This document shows positions 10,085-17,490 of a stretch of DNA of 64,000 bases, piece by piece. Numbering within the stretch: the first letter of the stretch is position 1; each line of letters starts with the position of its first letter. Location: assembly GCF_021474405.1 (NCBI RefSeq), contig NZ_JAKEIO010000025.1, positions 1 through 64,000 of the forward strand, given 5' to 3'. The stretch is from [Streptosporangium] indianense. Lineage in GTDB: Bacteria > Actinomycetota > Actinomycetes > Streptomycetales > Streptomycetaceae. The translations under genes and the position numbers were made by a program. The notes below the pieces were generated by a model. It was not told the DNA's origin, searched no databases, and worked only from the letters and a program-made list of their open reading frames with translations.

Positions 10085-10714
10085 TCAGACGCCCGCGCCC
10101 AGCACCGAGTTGATCCGCTGCGGGTCGCCGCAGACGATCAGCAGGGCACCGGCCCGGGAGTGGGCCAGGGACAGGGCACTCACGGCTGCGGTCTCGGGAC
10201 CACCGTTGACGGCGACCACGACAACCGGACGGGACGAAGCGCGGGCCGCGATGGTGGCGTCCGTGTAGAAGACGTCGTCAGCCGCGTCGTGCTGAGCCCA
10301 GTACGAGGTTTCACCGAAGGACAGCTCGTGGGCGGCCCACGGGTGCTGCTCCCCGGTCGTGATCAGCAGGATGTCGCCGGGAGCGCGACCGGAGTCCAGC
10401 AGCAGGTCCACGGCCTCCTCGGCGGCGTCGAGCGCCCCCTCGGCGGAAGCCGGGATCAGCTGGATCTGCGGCGTGACCGGAGCGGTGGCGCTGGCGGCAG
10501 GGCCCGACGGAGCGGGCTTGGCGGCCACATCGCGCGGCGTACGTTGCACCGGCGGCGCCGGCCGGAGAGGGCCGGGGCGACCGGGACGCGACGGGGCCGC
10601 GGGACGGGGGCCGGGTACGGGACGGGGGGTCGGCGCGGTACGGCCGTTGGCCGGAGTGGCGCGGGGACCCTGGGCACTCTCGTGAATCTGAGGCTCCTCG
10701 GGAATGAGAGGCAT
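10085..10714 (-). CDS. Orphan protein resembling a superfamily I helicase C-terminal domain
   Basis: 209 residues from ATG 10714. Residues 1-95 are Pro/Arg-rich and look disordered. Residues 100-209 (EEAVDLLLDSGRAPGDILLI, TTGEQHPWAAHEL, SYWAQHDAADDVFYTDA, RPVVVVAVNGG, AGALLIVCGD) resemble the ATP-binding C-terminal 2A/UvrD_C_2-type domain of superfamily I helicases. However, no Walker A, no DExx box and no N-terminal helicase half exist here. It sits 68 bases downstream of rnhB on the same strand, so it is probably co-transcribed. No ribosome site is obvious; TATCAACTC precedes the ATG. A regulatory or DNA-repair partner role is inference. Confidence 0.65.
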   Translation of the reverse strand: MPLIPEEPQIHESAQGPRATPANGRTAPTPRPVPGPRPAAPSRPGRPGPLRPAPPVQRTPRDVAAKPAPSGPAASATAPVTPQIQLIPASAEGALDAAEEAVDLLLDSGRAPGDILLITTGEQHPWAAHELSFGETSYWAQHDAADDVFYTDATIAARASSRPVVVVAVNGGPETAAVSALSLAHSRAGALLIVCGDPQRINSVLGAGV

Positions 10715-10782
10715 GAGTTGATATTTATCAAACGCTGGTACGGCCCGCGTCGGCGGGTGGCGCGTGTGCGCGAACGAAACCG

Positions 10783-11484
10783 TCAGAAATCGAAGCCGAG
10801 CTGCCCCTCGATTTCCGGAACACTTCCGTCCGCCCAACTGCGGACCTTCTTGAGGTGCCGCCACTGGGGCAGCGCATCAAGATACGCCCACGACAACCGG
10901 TGGTAGGGGGTGGGGCCCCGCTCCGCCAGTGCGGCCTTGTGCACGGGGGATGGATACCCGGCGTTGTCCGCAAAACCGAAGTCTGCATGGTCGATACCCA
11001 GTTCGGCCATCATTTTGTCGCGCTGGACCTTGGCGATCACCGAGGCCGCGGCGACGGCCACGCAGGACTGGTCACCCTTGATCACCGTACGGACCCGCCA
11101 GGGCGTACCGAGGTAGTCGTGCTTGCCGTCGAGGATGACCGCATCGGGACGCACCGGCAGTGCGTCCAGCGCACGCACCGCCGCGAGCCGCAGTGCGGCC
11201 GTCATGCCCAGGGCGTCTATCTCCTCCGGTGAGGCGTGCCCCAGGGCGTACGACGTCACCCAGGTCCGGAGTTCCTCGGCGAGGGCCGTGCGTCGCTTGA
11301 TCGTGAGCAGCTTGGAGTCCGTGAGCCCCTCGGGCGGACGGCGCAGCCCGGTGATCGCCGCGCAGACGGTGACGGGACCGGCCCACGCGCCGCGCCCCAC
11401 CTCGTCGACACCTGCAACGATCTTCGCTCCGGTCGTGGCTCGAAGGGAGCGCTCGACGGTGTGAGTAGGTGGTTCGTACGGCAT
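10783..11484 (-). CDS. rnhB: Ribonuclease HII
   Basis: 233 residues, normal for the family. It hydrolyses the RNA strand of RNA-DNA hybrids and removes single ribonucleotides from DNA. The N-terminal catalytic block [19 protein letters not shown] carries the DE pair; LTDSKLL and the later [11 protein letters not shown] and SVIAKVQRD supply the other conserved acidic and basic residues. [22 protein letters not shown] matches the family C-terminal signature. ATG start at 11484. Single-ribonucleotide removal fits with the nearby ribonucleotide reductase and SOS genes, although they are not in one operon. Confidence 0.95.
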   Translation of the reverse strand: MPYEPPTHTVERSLRATTGAKIVAGVDEVGRGAWAGPVTVCAAITGLRRPPEGLTDSKLLTIKRRTALAEELRTWVTSYALGHASPEEIDALGMTAALRLAAVRALDALPVRPDAVILDGKHDYLGTPWRVRTVIKGDQSCVAVAAASVIAKVQRDKMMAELGIDHADFGFADNAGYPSPVHKAALAERGPTPYHRLSWAYLDALPQWRHLKKVRSWADGSVPEIEGQLGFDF

Positions 11485-11621
11485 GGCGCACCTAGATTAC
11501 GCCGCCCCGAAGCCTCCGCGACACCCCGGTCCGCCGCGGCGGGCACGCCGCCCTCGCGTGCGCTCATCCAGGGGGTCGCGTTGACCGTTCGGCGGAAGCC
11601 TCGGCCCCCACGTCCGCGGCG

Positions 11622-12242
11622 TCAGGAACCGTGCGTCCGCAGCAGCGGAACCATCAACTGGTCGATCATCTCCTCGACTTCACGGTCCTCCCATTCACAG
11701 CCGCACATCTTGGAGCGGTACATCATCATGGCGGGTATGGCGTCGTAGACATAGCCGTTCGCGGCTTCCGGGCGCACCTCACCTCGCTTGACACCTCGGT
11801 CGACGACCTCCCGCAACATCTTCATCGTGGGTTCCACAACCCCCGCGAAGATCACGGCATGGAAGCGTTCGGCCTGGGCGGTGTCGCACTCGTGAATCAC
11901 CGAGCGAAGCGCGGAACCTGGGCGGGAGAACATCGCGTCGCGGGCTCGGAGGCAGAGCGCCAAGAGGTCGTCGCGCACGCTCCCTTCGTCCGGGGCCGCG
12001 TCGAATTCCGGCAGTCCGGCACGCAAGGCGTCAGCGACGAGATCTTCCTTGGACGGCCAACGCCGGTAGACCGCGGCCTTGCCGGTCTGGGCGCCGGCGG
12101 CGACACCCTCCATCGTCAGACCGCTCCAGCCGACGGTGCTGAGCTGGTCGAGGGCGGCATCGAGGATCGCGCGTTCGAGCACCGCGCCTCGGCGACGGGC
12201 GGCCGTCCGAGCGGGGGCATCCGCCCAGCTGGGGGTAACCAT
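11622..12242 (-). CDS. TetR-family transcriptional repressor
   Basis: 206 residues. The N-terminal helix-turn-helix (ERAILDAALDQLSTVGWSGL, TMEGVAAGAQTGKAAVYRRW, residues 23-66) is typical of TetR; the C-terminal ligand and dimer domain is variable, with MMMYRSKMCGCEWED near residue 175. Divergently transcribed from an MFS exporter, with two palindromic sites in the 187-base gap, so it very likely represses the exporter and itself. The inducing compound is not predictable from sequence. Confidence 0.9.
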   Translation of the reverse strand: MVTPSWADAPARTAARRRGAVLERAILDAALDQLSTVGWSGLTMEGVAAGAQTGKAAVYRRWPSKEDLVADALRAGLPEFDAAPDEGSVRDDLLALCLRARDAMFSRPGSALRSVIHECDTAQAERFHAVIFAGVVEPTMKMLREVVDRGVKRGEVRPEAANGYVYDAIPAMMMYRSKMCGCEWEDREVEEMIDQLMVPLLRTHGS

Positions 12243-12338
12243 CTGACTCTCTCCAACGAGCAGAGGAAGCGGGCATTTCGGGGATGGGGGACGCGCCGGA
12301 CGGCCACACAGGGGGACGTACCGAACGACGACGTCGTA

Positions 12339-12358
12339 AGTGAACGCTTGCGTTCACT
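12339..12358. promoter_or_regulatory. TetR operator 1
   Basis: AGTGAACGCTTGCGTTCACT: 9-bp arms are perfect around a central TT. The same arms recur 48 bp downstream, so this is a specific site rather than a chance dyad. Confidence 0.8.
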
Positions 12359-12386
12359 GTCGGGGACTCACTACCGTTGACGCGGC

Positions 12387-12406
12387 AGTGAACGCCAGCG
12401 TTCACT
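12387..12406. promoter_or_regulatory. TetR operator 2
   Basis: AGTGAACGCCAGCGTTCACT, identical to operator 1 apart from the central two bases. A TTGACG at 12377-12382 overlaps its left edge, so binding should occlude the exporter promoter. Confidence 0.8.
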
Positions 12407-12429
12407 AACGCACTCGTGGGGGACCCATA

Positions 12430-13977
12430 GTGACAACCTCTCCATTGCTCCAAGATCGCAAGCCAGGCGCGGCACGCCGGGAGGGACGCCCCGGCATCGC
12501 GCTCACCGTCATCGCGGCCTGCCAACTCATGGTGGTACTCGACGCGACGATTGTGAACATCGCACTCCCGCACATTCAAGAAGCGCTCGAGTTCAGCACC
12601 ACCGACCTCACCTGGGTCGTCAGCTCCTACACGCTCACCTTCGGCGGCCTGCTGCTGCTCGGCGGCCGTGCCGGGGACATCCTCGGACGGCGCCGGGTCT
12701 TCATGACCGGCATCCTGTTGTTCACCTTCGCCTCGCTGCTCGGCGGGCTGGCCCAGGAGCCCTGGCAGTTGCTGGCCGCCCGGGTCCTGCAGGGTGTGGG
12801 AGGCGCGATCGCCTCGCCCACCTCGCTGGCGCTCATCACCACCACGTTCCCCGAGGGGCCGGAGCGCAACCGGGCCTTCGGGGTGTTCGCCGCGGTCTCC
12901 GCGGGCGGCGGCGCCATCGGTCTGCTCGCGGGCGGCATGCTCACCGAATGGCTCGACTGGCGCTGGGTGCTGTTCGTGAACGTGCCGATCGGCGTGCTGA
13001 TAGCCGTGCTCACCCCGCTGTACATCAGCGAGTCCGAGCGGCACACCGGTCGTTTCGACATCGCGGGTGCGGTGACCTCGACCGCAGGCATGGCCTCGCT
13101 CGTGTACGGCTTCATCCGCGCCGCGGACGAGGGGTGGCGGGACAACCTCACCATCGGGTCCTTCGCTGCCGCCGTGGTCCTGCTGCTGGCTTTCGCGATC
13201 ATCGAGTCGCGGGCCAAGGAGCCGATCACTCCGCTGCGGATGTTCGCCGACCGCAACCGCTCTGGCACGTACGTGATCATGCTGAGCCTGGCCGCCGCGA
13301 TGTTCGGCATGTTCTTCTACATCGTGCTGTTCGTGCAGAACGTGCTCGGGTACAGCCCCATCGAGGCAGGGCTCGCCTTTCTGCCCGTGACGTTCGTGAT
13401 CGCACTCGGCGCGGGTCTGTCGCAGCGGTTCCTGCCGGTGCTGGGCCCCAAGCCGTTCATGCTCGTGGGCTCCGCGCTCGCCATGACCGGACTGGCCTGG
13501 CAGGCGCTCATCAGCTCCGACAGCTCGTACGTCGGCGGGATCCTCGGCCCGATGCTGGTTTTCGGCTTCGGCATGGGACTGAACTTCGTGACGCTGACCC
13601 TGACCGCCGTCTCCGGTGTCGCCCCGCACGAGGCGGGCGCGGCGTCCGGGCTGCTCAACACGACGCAGCAGGTGGGCGGATCGCTCGGTCTCTCCATCCT
13701 GACGACGGTCTTCGGCACGGCGACCAAGAACGAGGCGGAGAAGCAGCTTCCGAAGTTCATGGCCGAGGGATCCGCGCAGCAGAAGGCCGAATTCGCGAGG
13801 ACGCAGCAATTGCCCGCGCCGTGGGGACACGAAGTGCTGGCCCAGGGAATCTCGACGGCGTTCATCCCGGCCGCCTCGATGGCTCTCCTCGCGCTGGCGA
13901 CGGCCTGGCTGGTGATCCGGGTCCGCAAGAGCGATCTGGAGGCGCTGTCCGGCTCGGCCGGACCAGGGCTCGGCTGA
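12430..13977 (+). CDS. MFS drug exporter, DHA2 family (14 TM)
   Basis: 515 residues from GTG 12430. Proton-coupled efflux pump in the cytoplasmic membrane. Seen: motif D1-like LMVVLDATIVNIALPHIQ, motif A GGRAGDILGRRRVF, motif B ARVLQGVGGAIASPTSLALI, motif C-like SAGGGAIGLLAGGMLTEWLDWRWVLF, and enough hydrophobic segments for 14 helices, as in EmrB/QacA relatives. Regulated through the paired operators by the divergent TetR protein. Substrate unknown; export of an antibiotic or toxic metabolite is inference. Confidence 0.9.
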   Translation: MTTSPLLQDRKPGAARREGRPGIALTVIAACQLMVVLDATIVNIALPHIQEALEFSTTDLTWVVSSYTLTFGGLLLLGGRAGDILGRRRVFMTGILLFTFASLLGGLAQEPWQLLAARVLQGVGGAIASPTSLALITTTFPEGPERNRAFGVFAAVSAGGGAIGLLAGGMLTEWLDWRWVLFVNVPIGVLIAVLTPLYISESERHTGRFDIAGAVTSTAGMASLVYGFIRAADEGWRDNLTIGSFAAAVVLLLAFAIIESRAKEPITPLRMFADRNRSGTYVIMLSLAAAMFGMFFYIVLFVQNVLGYSPIEAGLAFLPVTFVIALGAGLSQRFLPVLGPKPFMLVGSALAMTGLAWQALISSDSSYVGGILGPMLVFGFGMGLNFVTLTLTAVSGVAPHEAGAASGLLNTTQQVGGSLGLSILTTVFGTATKNEAEKQLPKFMAEGSAQQKAEFARTQQLPAPWGHEVLAQGISTAFIPAASMALLALATAWLVIRVRKSDLEALSGSAGPGLG

Positions 13978-14010
13978 CTTCGGGGCGCAACGAACCGTCT
14001 TCGACGGCAC

Positions 14011-14039
14011 GTCGGCGGGCACGGCAGCGGCCCGCCGAC
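14011..14039 (+). terminator. Stem-loop after the MFS exporter
   Basis: GTCGGCGGGC (14011-14020) pairs with GCCCGCCGAC (14030-14039), 10 bp with a 9-base loop, 34 bases past the stop; no T-tract. The remaining 14040-14329 contains only the candidate short minus-strand ORF start at 14184 discussed in the findings. Confidence 0.65.
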
Positions 14040-14329
14040 GGCCGTCACGCCGGTCCACGACCGGTTGCGGACGGCCGGGTCGCATGCGGAGAACGAAGGG
14101 TGAGGTGCACAGCGGCCGCGCATGTCCCGCAGGAGACACGACAGCGCCCCACCAACGGACGAGAACCGCGAACAACATCTCCATGCCACCCCCCTCCTTC
14201 CACGCTCACACGGATGTCCGGCGCATGCGCACCTCGACGGTGCGCACAGCGGATATCAGAACAACGGGCAACCGGTTACGGAGAGTTCCCGACGCGTACG
14301 GAGAGTTTCGAGGGGCGGTGGTCCAGGCG

Positions 14330-15235
14330 TCAGGCAGACGTGGGCACCCAGGCGGGAAGGGGCTCCGTCCGCGCGACCCAGTCGGCGGGCGGTGCTCCTG
14401 CCTTCCCCGAGGCGATCACGCCGCCGACGATGGCGCACGTGGTGTCGACGTCCCCGCCCACCTGGGCGGTCGTCCAGAATGCCTGCTCGTAGTCGCCGAG
14501 GCTTCTGGCGGCCGACCAGAGGGCGAAGGGCACGGTGTCGTGTGCGGTCGTACGCCGCCCGCACCCCAGCACCGCCGCGACCGTGCCCGGGTCGCCGTAG
14601 TCGAGCATGTCCCGGGCTCGGCGAAGCCCCGCGCCCACGGCACTCTTCGGCACCAGGTCGATGACCCCGTCGAGGAGTGCTTCGGCACTGGGCGGTCCGT
14701 CGGGAGCTCCGGCGAACGCGGCCGCCGCGGCGACGGCCATGGCCCCGACGACCGCTTCGCGGTGCTGATGGGTGGTGTAGGCCGAGATCTCCGCCTGGTG
14801 CGTCGCCTGCTCCGGATCGCCGGCGTACCAGGCGCCCAGGGGAGCGATCCGCATCGCCGCGCCGTTGCCCCACGACCCCTGCCCCTTGAAGAGCGCGGCG
14901 GCGAGCTCCCGCCAGTCGCCACCCTCCCGGACAAGACGCAAGAGGCGATTGACGGCGGGGCCGTACCCCCGGTCGAAGTCGTGGTGCTCGGCGAAGGAGA
15001 GGGCCAGGGCGTCCTGGTCGATGCGGTGGTGGGCGGCCAGGACGGCGACGACCGAGCCGGCCATCTCCGTGTCGTCCGTCCACTGCCAGAGCCCGGACGG
15101 CACCTCGCGGCGCTTCAGCAACGGATAGTTCACCGGCACGAAGTACTGGGAGCCCAGGGCGTCCCCGACGGACAGTCCGCGCAGACAGGCCAGGGCGCGG
15201 TGCAGGCGCGCGTCGGGGGAGGAATCAGCGGTCAT
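14330..15235 (-). CDS. ADP-ribosylglycohydrolase family protein
   Basis: 301 residues. Members remove ADP-ribose from proteins or small molecules using two metal ions. Seen: GLSVGDALGS (residues 20-29), the metal-binding WTDDTEM (near 52), and QVGGDVDTTCAIVGGVIASG (near 258), which is the second acidic cluster (Asp-x-Asp then Thr). All expected metal ligands appear present, so it is likely active. Starts 12 bases after the stop of the upstream histidine phosphatase gene, suggesting one operon. Confidence 0.88.
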   Translation of the reverse strand: MTADSSPDARLHRALACLRGLSVGDALGSQYFVPVNYPLLKRREVPSGLWQWTDDTEMAGSVVAVLAAHHRIDQDALALSFAEHHDFDRGYGPAVNRLLRLVREGGDWRELAAALFKGQGSWGNGAAMRIAPLGAWYAGDPEQATHQAEISAYTTHQHREAVVGAMAVAAAAAFAGAPDGPPSAEALLDGVIDLVPKSAVGAGLRRARDMLDYGDPGTVAAVLGCGRRTTAHDTVPFALWSAARSLGDYEQAFWTTAQVGGDVDTTCAIVGGVIASGKAGAPPADWVARTEPLPAWVPTSA

Positions 15236-15247
15236 CGCCCTGCCACT

Positions 15248-15907
15248 CTATCCGGTGATCTCGTACGGCTCGGGATCTCGCCAGCGGTCGAAGGGCCGGT
15301 CGAGCGTGTACTTGCCGTCGTCCCCCAGAACGAGCATCCGCACCTCGCCGTTCCCCGGGTTCGACAGCGACTCGAACTCCGCGACCGTCCAGTGGAACCA
15401 CCGCATGCAGAACAGCCGCATGGCCAGGCCGTGGGTGACGATCAGGACGTTCGGCGGGTGGTCCGGGTCCTCGAAGCTGCGGAAGAGGCTCTCCAGGAAA
15501 CCGCCGACCCGGTCGTAGACGTCGGCGCCGGACTCGCCCTGGGCGAAGCGGTAGAAGAAATGGCCGTACGCGTCCCGATAGGCCTTCTGGAGGCGGACCT
15601 CGTCCCGGTCCTGCCAGTTGCCCCAGTCCTGCTCGCGCAGCCTGGGCTCCTCGCGCACCCGTATGCGACCGGCGTCCAGGTGGAACGCGCGCAGGGTCTC
15701 GTGCGTCCGGCGGTACGGAGAGACGTAGACGCTGACGCGCTCGTCGCCGAACAGCTCGCGCAGCTGCTCGCCCGTCGCCTCCGCCTGCCGACGGCCTCGC
15801 GGGGTCAGTGCCAGTGCGTGGTCGGGTTCGCGCTCGTAGACGGAGTCATCAACATTGCCCGTTGACTCGCCGTGCCGGACAAGGACGATGCGCCGTGGTC
15901 GTGCCAT
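15248..15907 (-). CDS. Histidine phosphatase (phosphoglycerate mutase-like) superfamily protein
   Basis: 219 residues. The phosphohistidine motif VLVRHGESTGNVDD is at residues 8-21, YRRTHETLRAF supplies the second Arg, and VLIVTHGLAMRLF the second His, so the catalytic core is complete. LREQDWGNWQD near residue 90 is a feature of one bacterial subgroup. Likely a phosphomonoesterase acting on small molecules rather than glycolytic mutase. First gene of a probable two-gene operon with the ADP-ribosylglycohydrolase. Confidence 0.88.
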   Translation of the reverse strand: MARPRRIVLVRHGESTGNVDDSVYEREPDHALALTPRGRRQAEATGEQLRELFGDERVSVYVSPYRRTHETLRAFHLDAGRIRVREEPRLREQDWGNWQDRDEVRLQKAYRDAYGHFFYRFAQGESGADVYDRVGGFLESLFRSFEDPDHPPNVLIVTHGLAMRLFCMRWFHWTVAEFESLSNPGNGEVRMLVLGDDGKYTLDRPFDRWRDPEPYEITG

Positions 15908-16113
15908 GCCACGACCCTAGATCGGGTGAGGGCCGGGGGAGCACTCCCACCGCCCCCATAGAGCGTAGGTCACACCAATCCTGCACCACAGATCACTCTG
16001 ATCGTACGTTTGTCCGACCACGACAGCTCCGGCCGGTCGAACCGGAGCGACTCCGTCCGGCTTTCGCGGTTCTCCCCGGGCGGAAGTCCTGGCCCGGCAT
16101 CACATCATGCGGA

Positions 16114-16719
16114 TCACACCGTCCAGCTCGACTCCATGTCCACGACGTCGCCGGTGAGCGCCGCCACGTCCGCCTCTGTCTGGGCCCTCAGGGCGAGCCG
16201 CTCCACGCGCTCCGTGCGGTACTTGCCGTGCTCGGCGGCCGAGCGCCACATCGACAGCACGAGGAACTCGTTCCCGGGGGCCTCGCCGAACAGCCCGCGG
16301 ATCATTCCGGGCGAACCGGCCATCGCCGGGTTCCAGACCTTCTCCTGCATCAGCACGAAGTGCTCGGCCCGCTCCTCGTGGATACGGCAGAGCGCGACTC
16401 TGAGCAGGTCGGCGTCCGTGAATCGGGGTTCGAAGCCGGTCTTCACGTCGAAGCGGTAGTCGAACAGCCTGACCTGGGCGTCCTTGAACGTGCCCGACTG
16501 GGCCGATGCGAGCCGGTCATGGGACCGCGCCATGAAGGAGTCGTAGAAGGCGCGGCTCTCCCAGAACGCGAAAATGTGCGCCACGTCCGGTCGCCCCCGG
16601 CTCCAGCCACCCCCCTGCCCGCGACACCCCGGCTCCCCCAGAAGCCCCGCCCACTTCCGCTGCCCCCGCTCGAAACCGCGGCGGTCCACCACGGTGCAGC
16701 GAATCCACTTGACCAGCAC
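16114..16719 (-). CDS. YdbC-type/DUF4937 family protein
   Basis: 201 residues from GTG 16719 (VLVKWIRCTVVDRRGFE); upstream in-frame sequence is low-complexity. The first about 110 residues match the DUF4937 type (WAGLLGEPGC, IFAFWESRAFYDSFMARSHD). The second half is a ferredoxin-like or ABM-type block with FLVLSMWRSAAEHGKYR. No catalytic residues are recognised. These proteins are commonly dimeric alpha+beta barrels, so a small-molecule binding or monooxygenase-like role is possible but unproven. Confidence 0.7.
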   Translation of the reverse strand: MLVKWIRCTVVDRRGFERGQRKWAGLLGEPGCRGQGGGWSRGRPDVAHIFAFWESRAFYDSFMARSHDRLASAQSGTFKDAQVRLFDYRFDVKTGFEPRFTDADLLRVALCRIHEERAEHFVLMQEKVWNPAMAGSPGMIRGLFGEAPGNEFLVLSMWRSAAEHGKYRTERVERLALRAQTEADVAALTGDVVDMESSWTV

Positions 16720-16874
16720 CGCGCCATGGTAAGGCCACCGGGCGTGGCGTCGGTCACTCTCGACCGGACCGCTCCTCCCCGCACGCACCCGTGCCCGTGG
16801 CAGGATGGACAAACAGTCATGCCCGCCCGGCAGTTGGGGCCGGCGGACCGGTCGGTACGGGGAAGGGGACTCTG

Positions 16875-17408
16875 GTGGACGGGCTCAACAAGGGGCTGCG
16901 CAAGATCGAGGTCGCGGTGCGGTGGGATCCGAGCCCAGCGGGGCAGCCGTCCACCGACCTGGACCTGGTCGCCGCGACCTACCTGGCGGACGATCCACAC
17001 GGCGATCCCGCGTACCTGGTGCACTTCGACAGCCGCTCCCCGGACGGCACCATCACCCTCAACAGGGACAGCAAGGACGGCCAGGGCTTCGGCTACGACG
17101 AAGTCATGACACTGGAACTCGACCGGCTCGACGAGCGCTACGCGCGCGTGGTCGTCGGTGTCGTCATCCAGCAGCACCCGGCGGAGCGCACCTTCGTCAG
17201 TGTGCGCAACCCCGGACTGCGTATCCGCGAGGGGTACACCGTCCTGGCGGAGGACGACTTCGGCGGGGTCCTCGGGGCGACGGCGACGACGGTGGCGGAG
17301 TTCGCCCGGGAGGGCTCCGGGCCGTGGGCCTTCCGCGCCGGGCTCCGTGGTTTCGAGGGCGACCCGGTGGACTTCACCAGGACGATGGGGGCGGCAGGCC
17401 GTTCCTGA
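16875..17408 (+). CDS. TerD-family protein
   Basis: 177 residues from GTG 16875, with AAGGGGA just upstream; the frame is open further 5' but without a better start. Matches the calcium-binding TerD fold: LRKIEVAVRWDPSP, STDLDLVAATYLAD, FGYDEVMTLELDRLDERY, VSVRNPGLRIREG. The usual acidic metal-binding residues are present in part. TerD proteins are linked to tellurite, phage and stress resistance in clusters; this is a solitary gene, convergent with nrdJ. Confidence 0.8.
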   Translation: MDGLNKGLRKIEVAVRWDPSPAGQPSTDLDLVAATYLADDPHGDPAYLVHFDSRSPDGTITLNRDSKDGQGFGYDEVMTLELDRLDERYARVVVGVVIQQHPAERTFVSVRNPGLRIREGYTVLAEDDFGGVLGATATTVAEFAREGSGPWAFRAGLRGFEGDPVDFTRTMGAAGRS

Positions 17409-17436
17409 CCTGCCGCGGAACAGGCCAGTACGACGA

Positions 17437-17466
17437 GAGGGGCACCGCCCGCAGGCGGTGCCCCTC
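17437..17466. terminator. Bidirectional terminator between the TerD gene and nrdJ
   Basis: GAGGGGCACCGCC (17437-17449), loop CGCA, GGCGGTGCCCCTC (17454-17466): a perfect 13-bp stem between two convergent stops, so it can serve both genes. Confidence 0.85.
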
Positions 17467-17490
17467 CGTCATCGGCTCAGACGCTCGGCG

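Noticed and set aside
12031-14184. Minus-strand frame of 717 codons across the TetR and exporter genes
   Set aside because: Overlaps two well-supported genes in antisense or another frame; composition is Arg/His/Gly-rich nonsense. Only its first 20 codons are discussed as a possible remnant.
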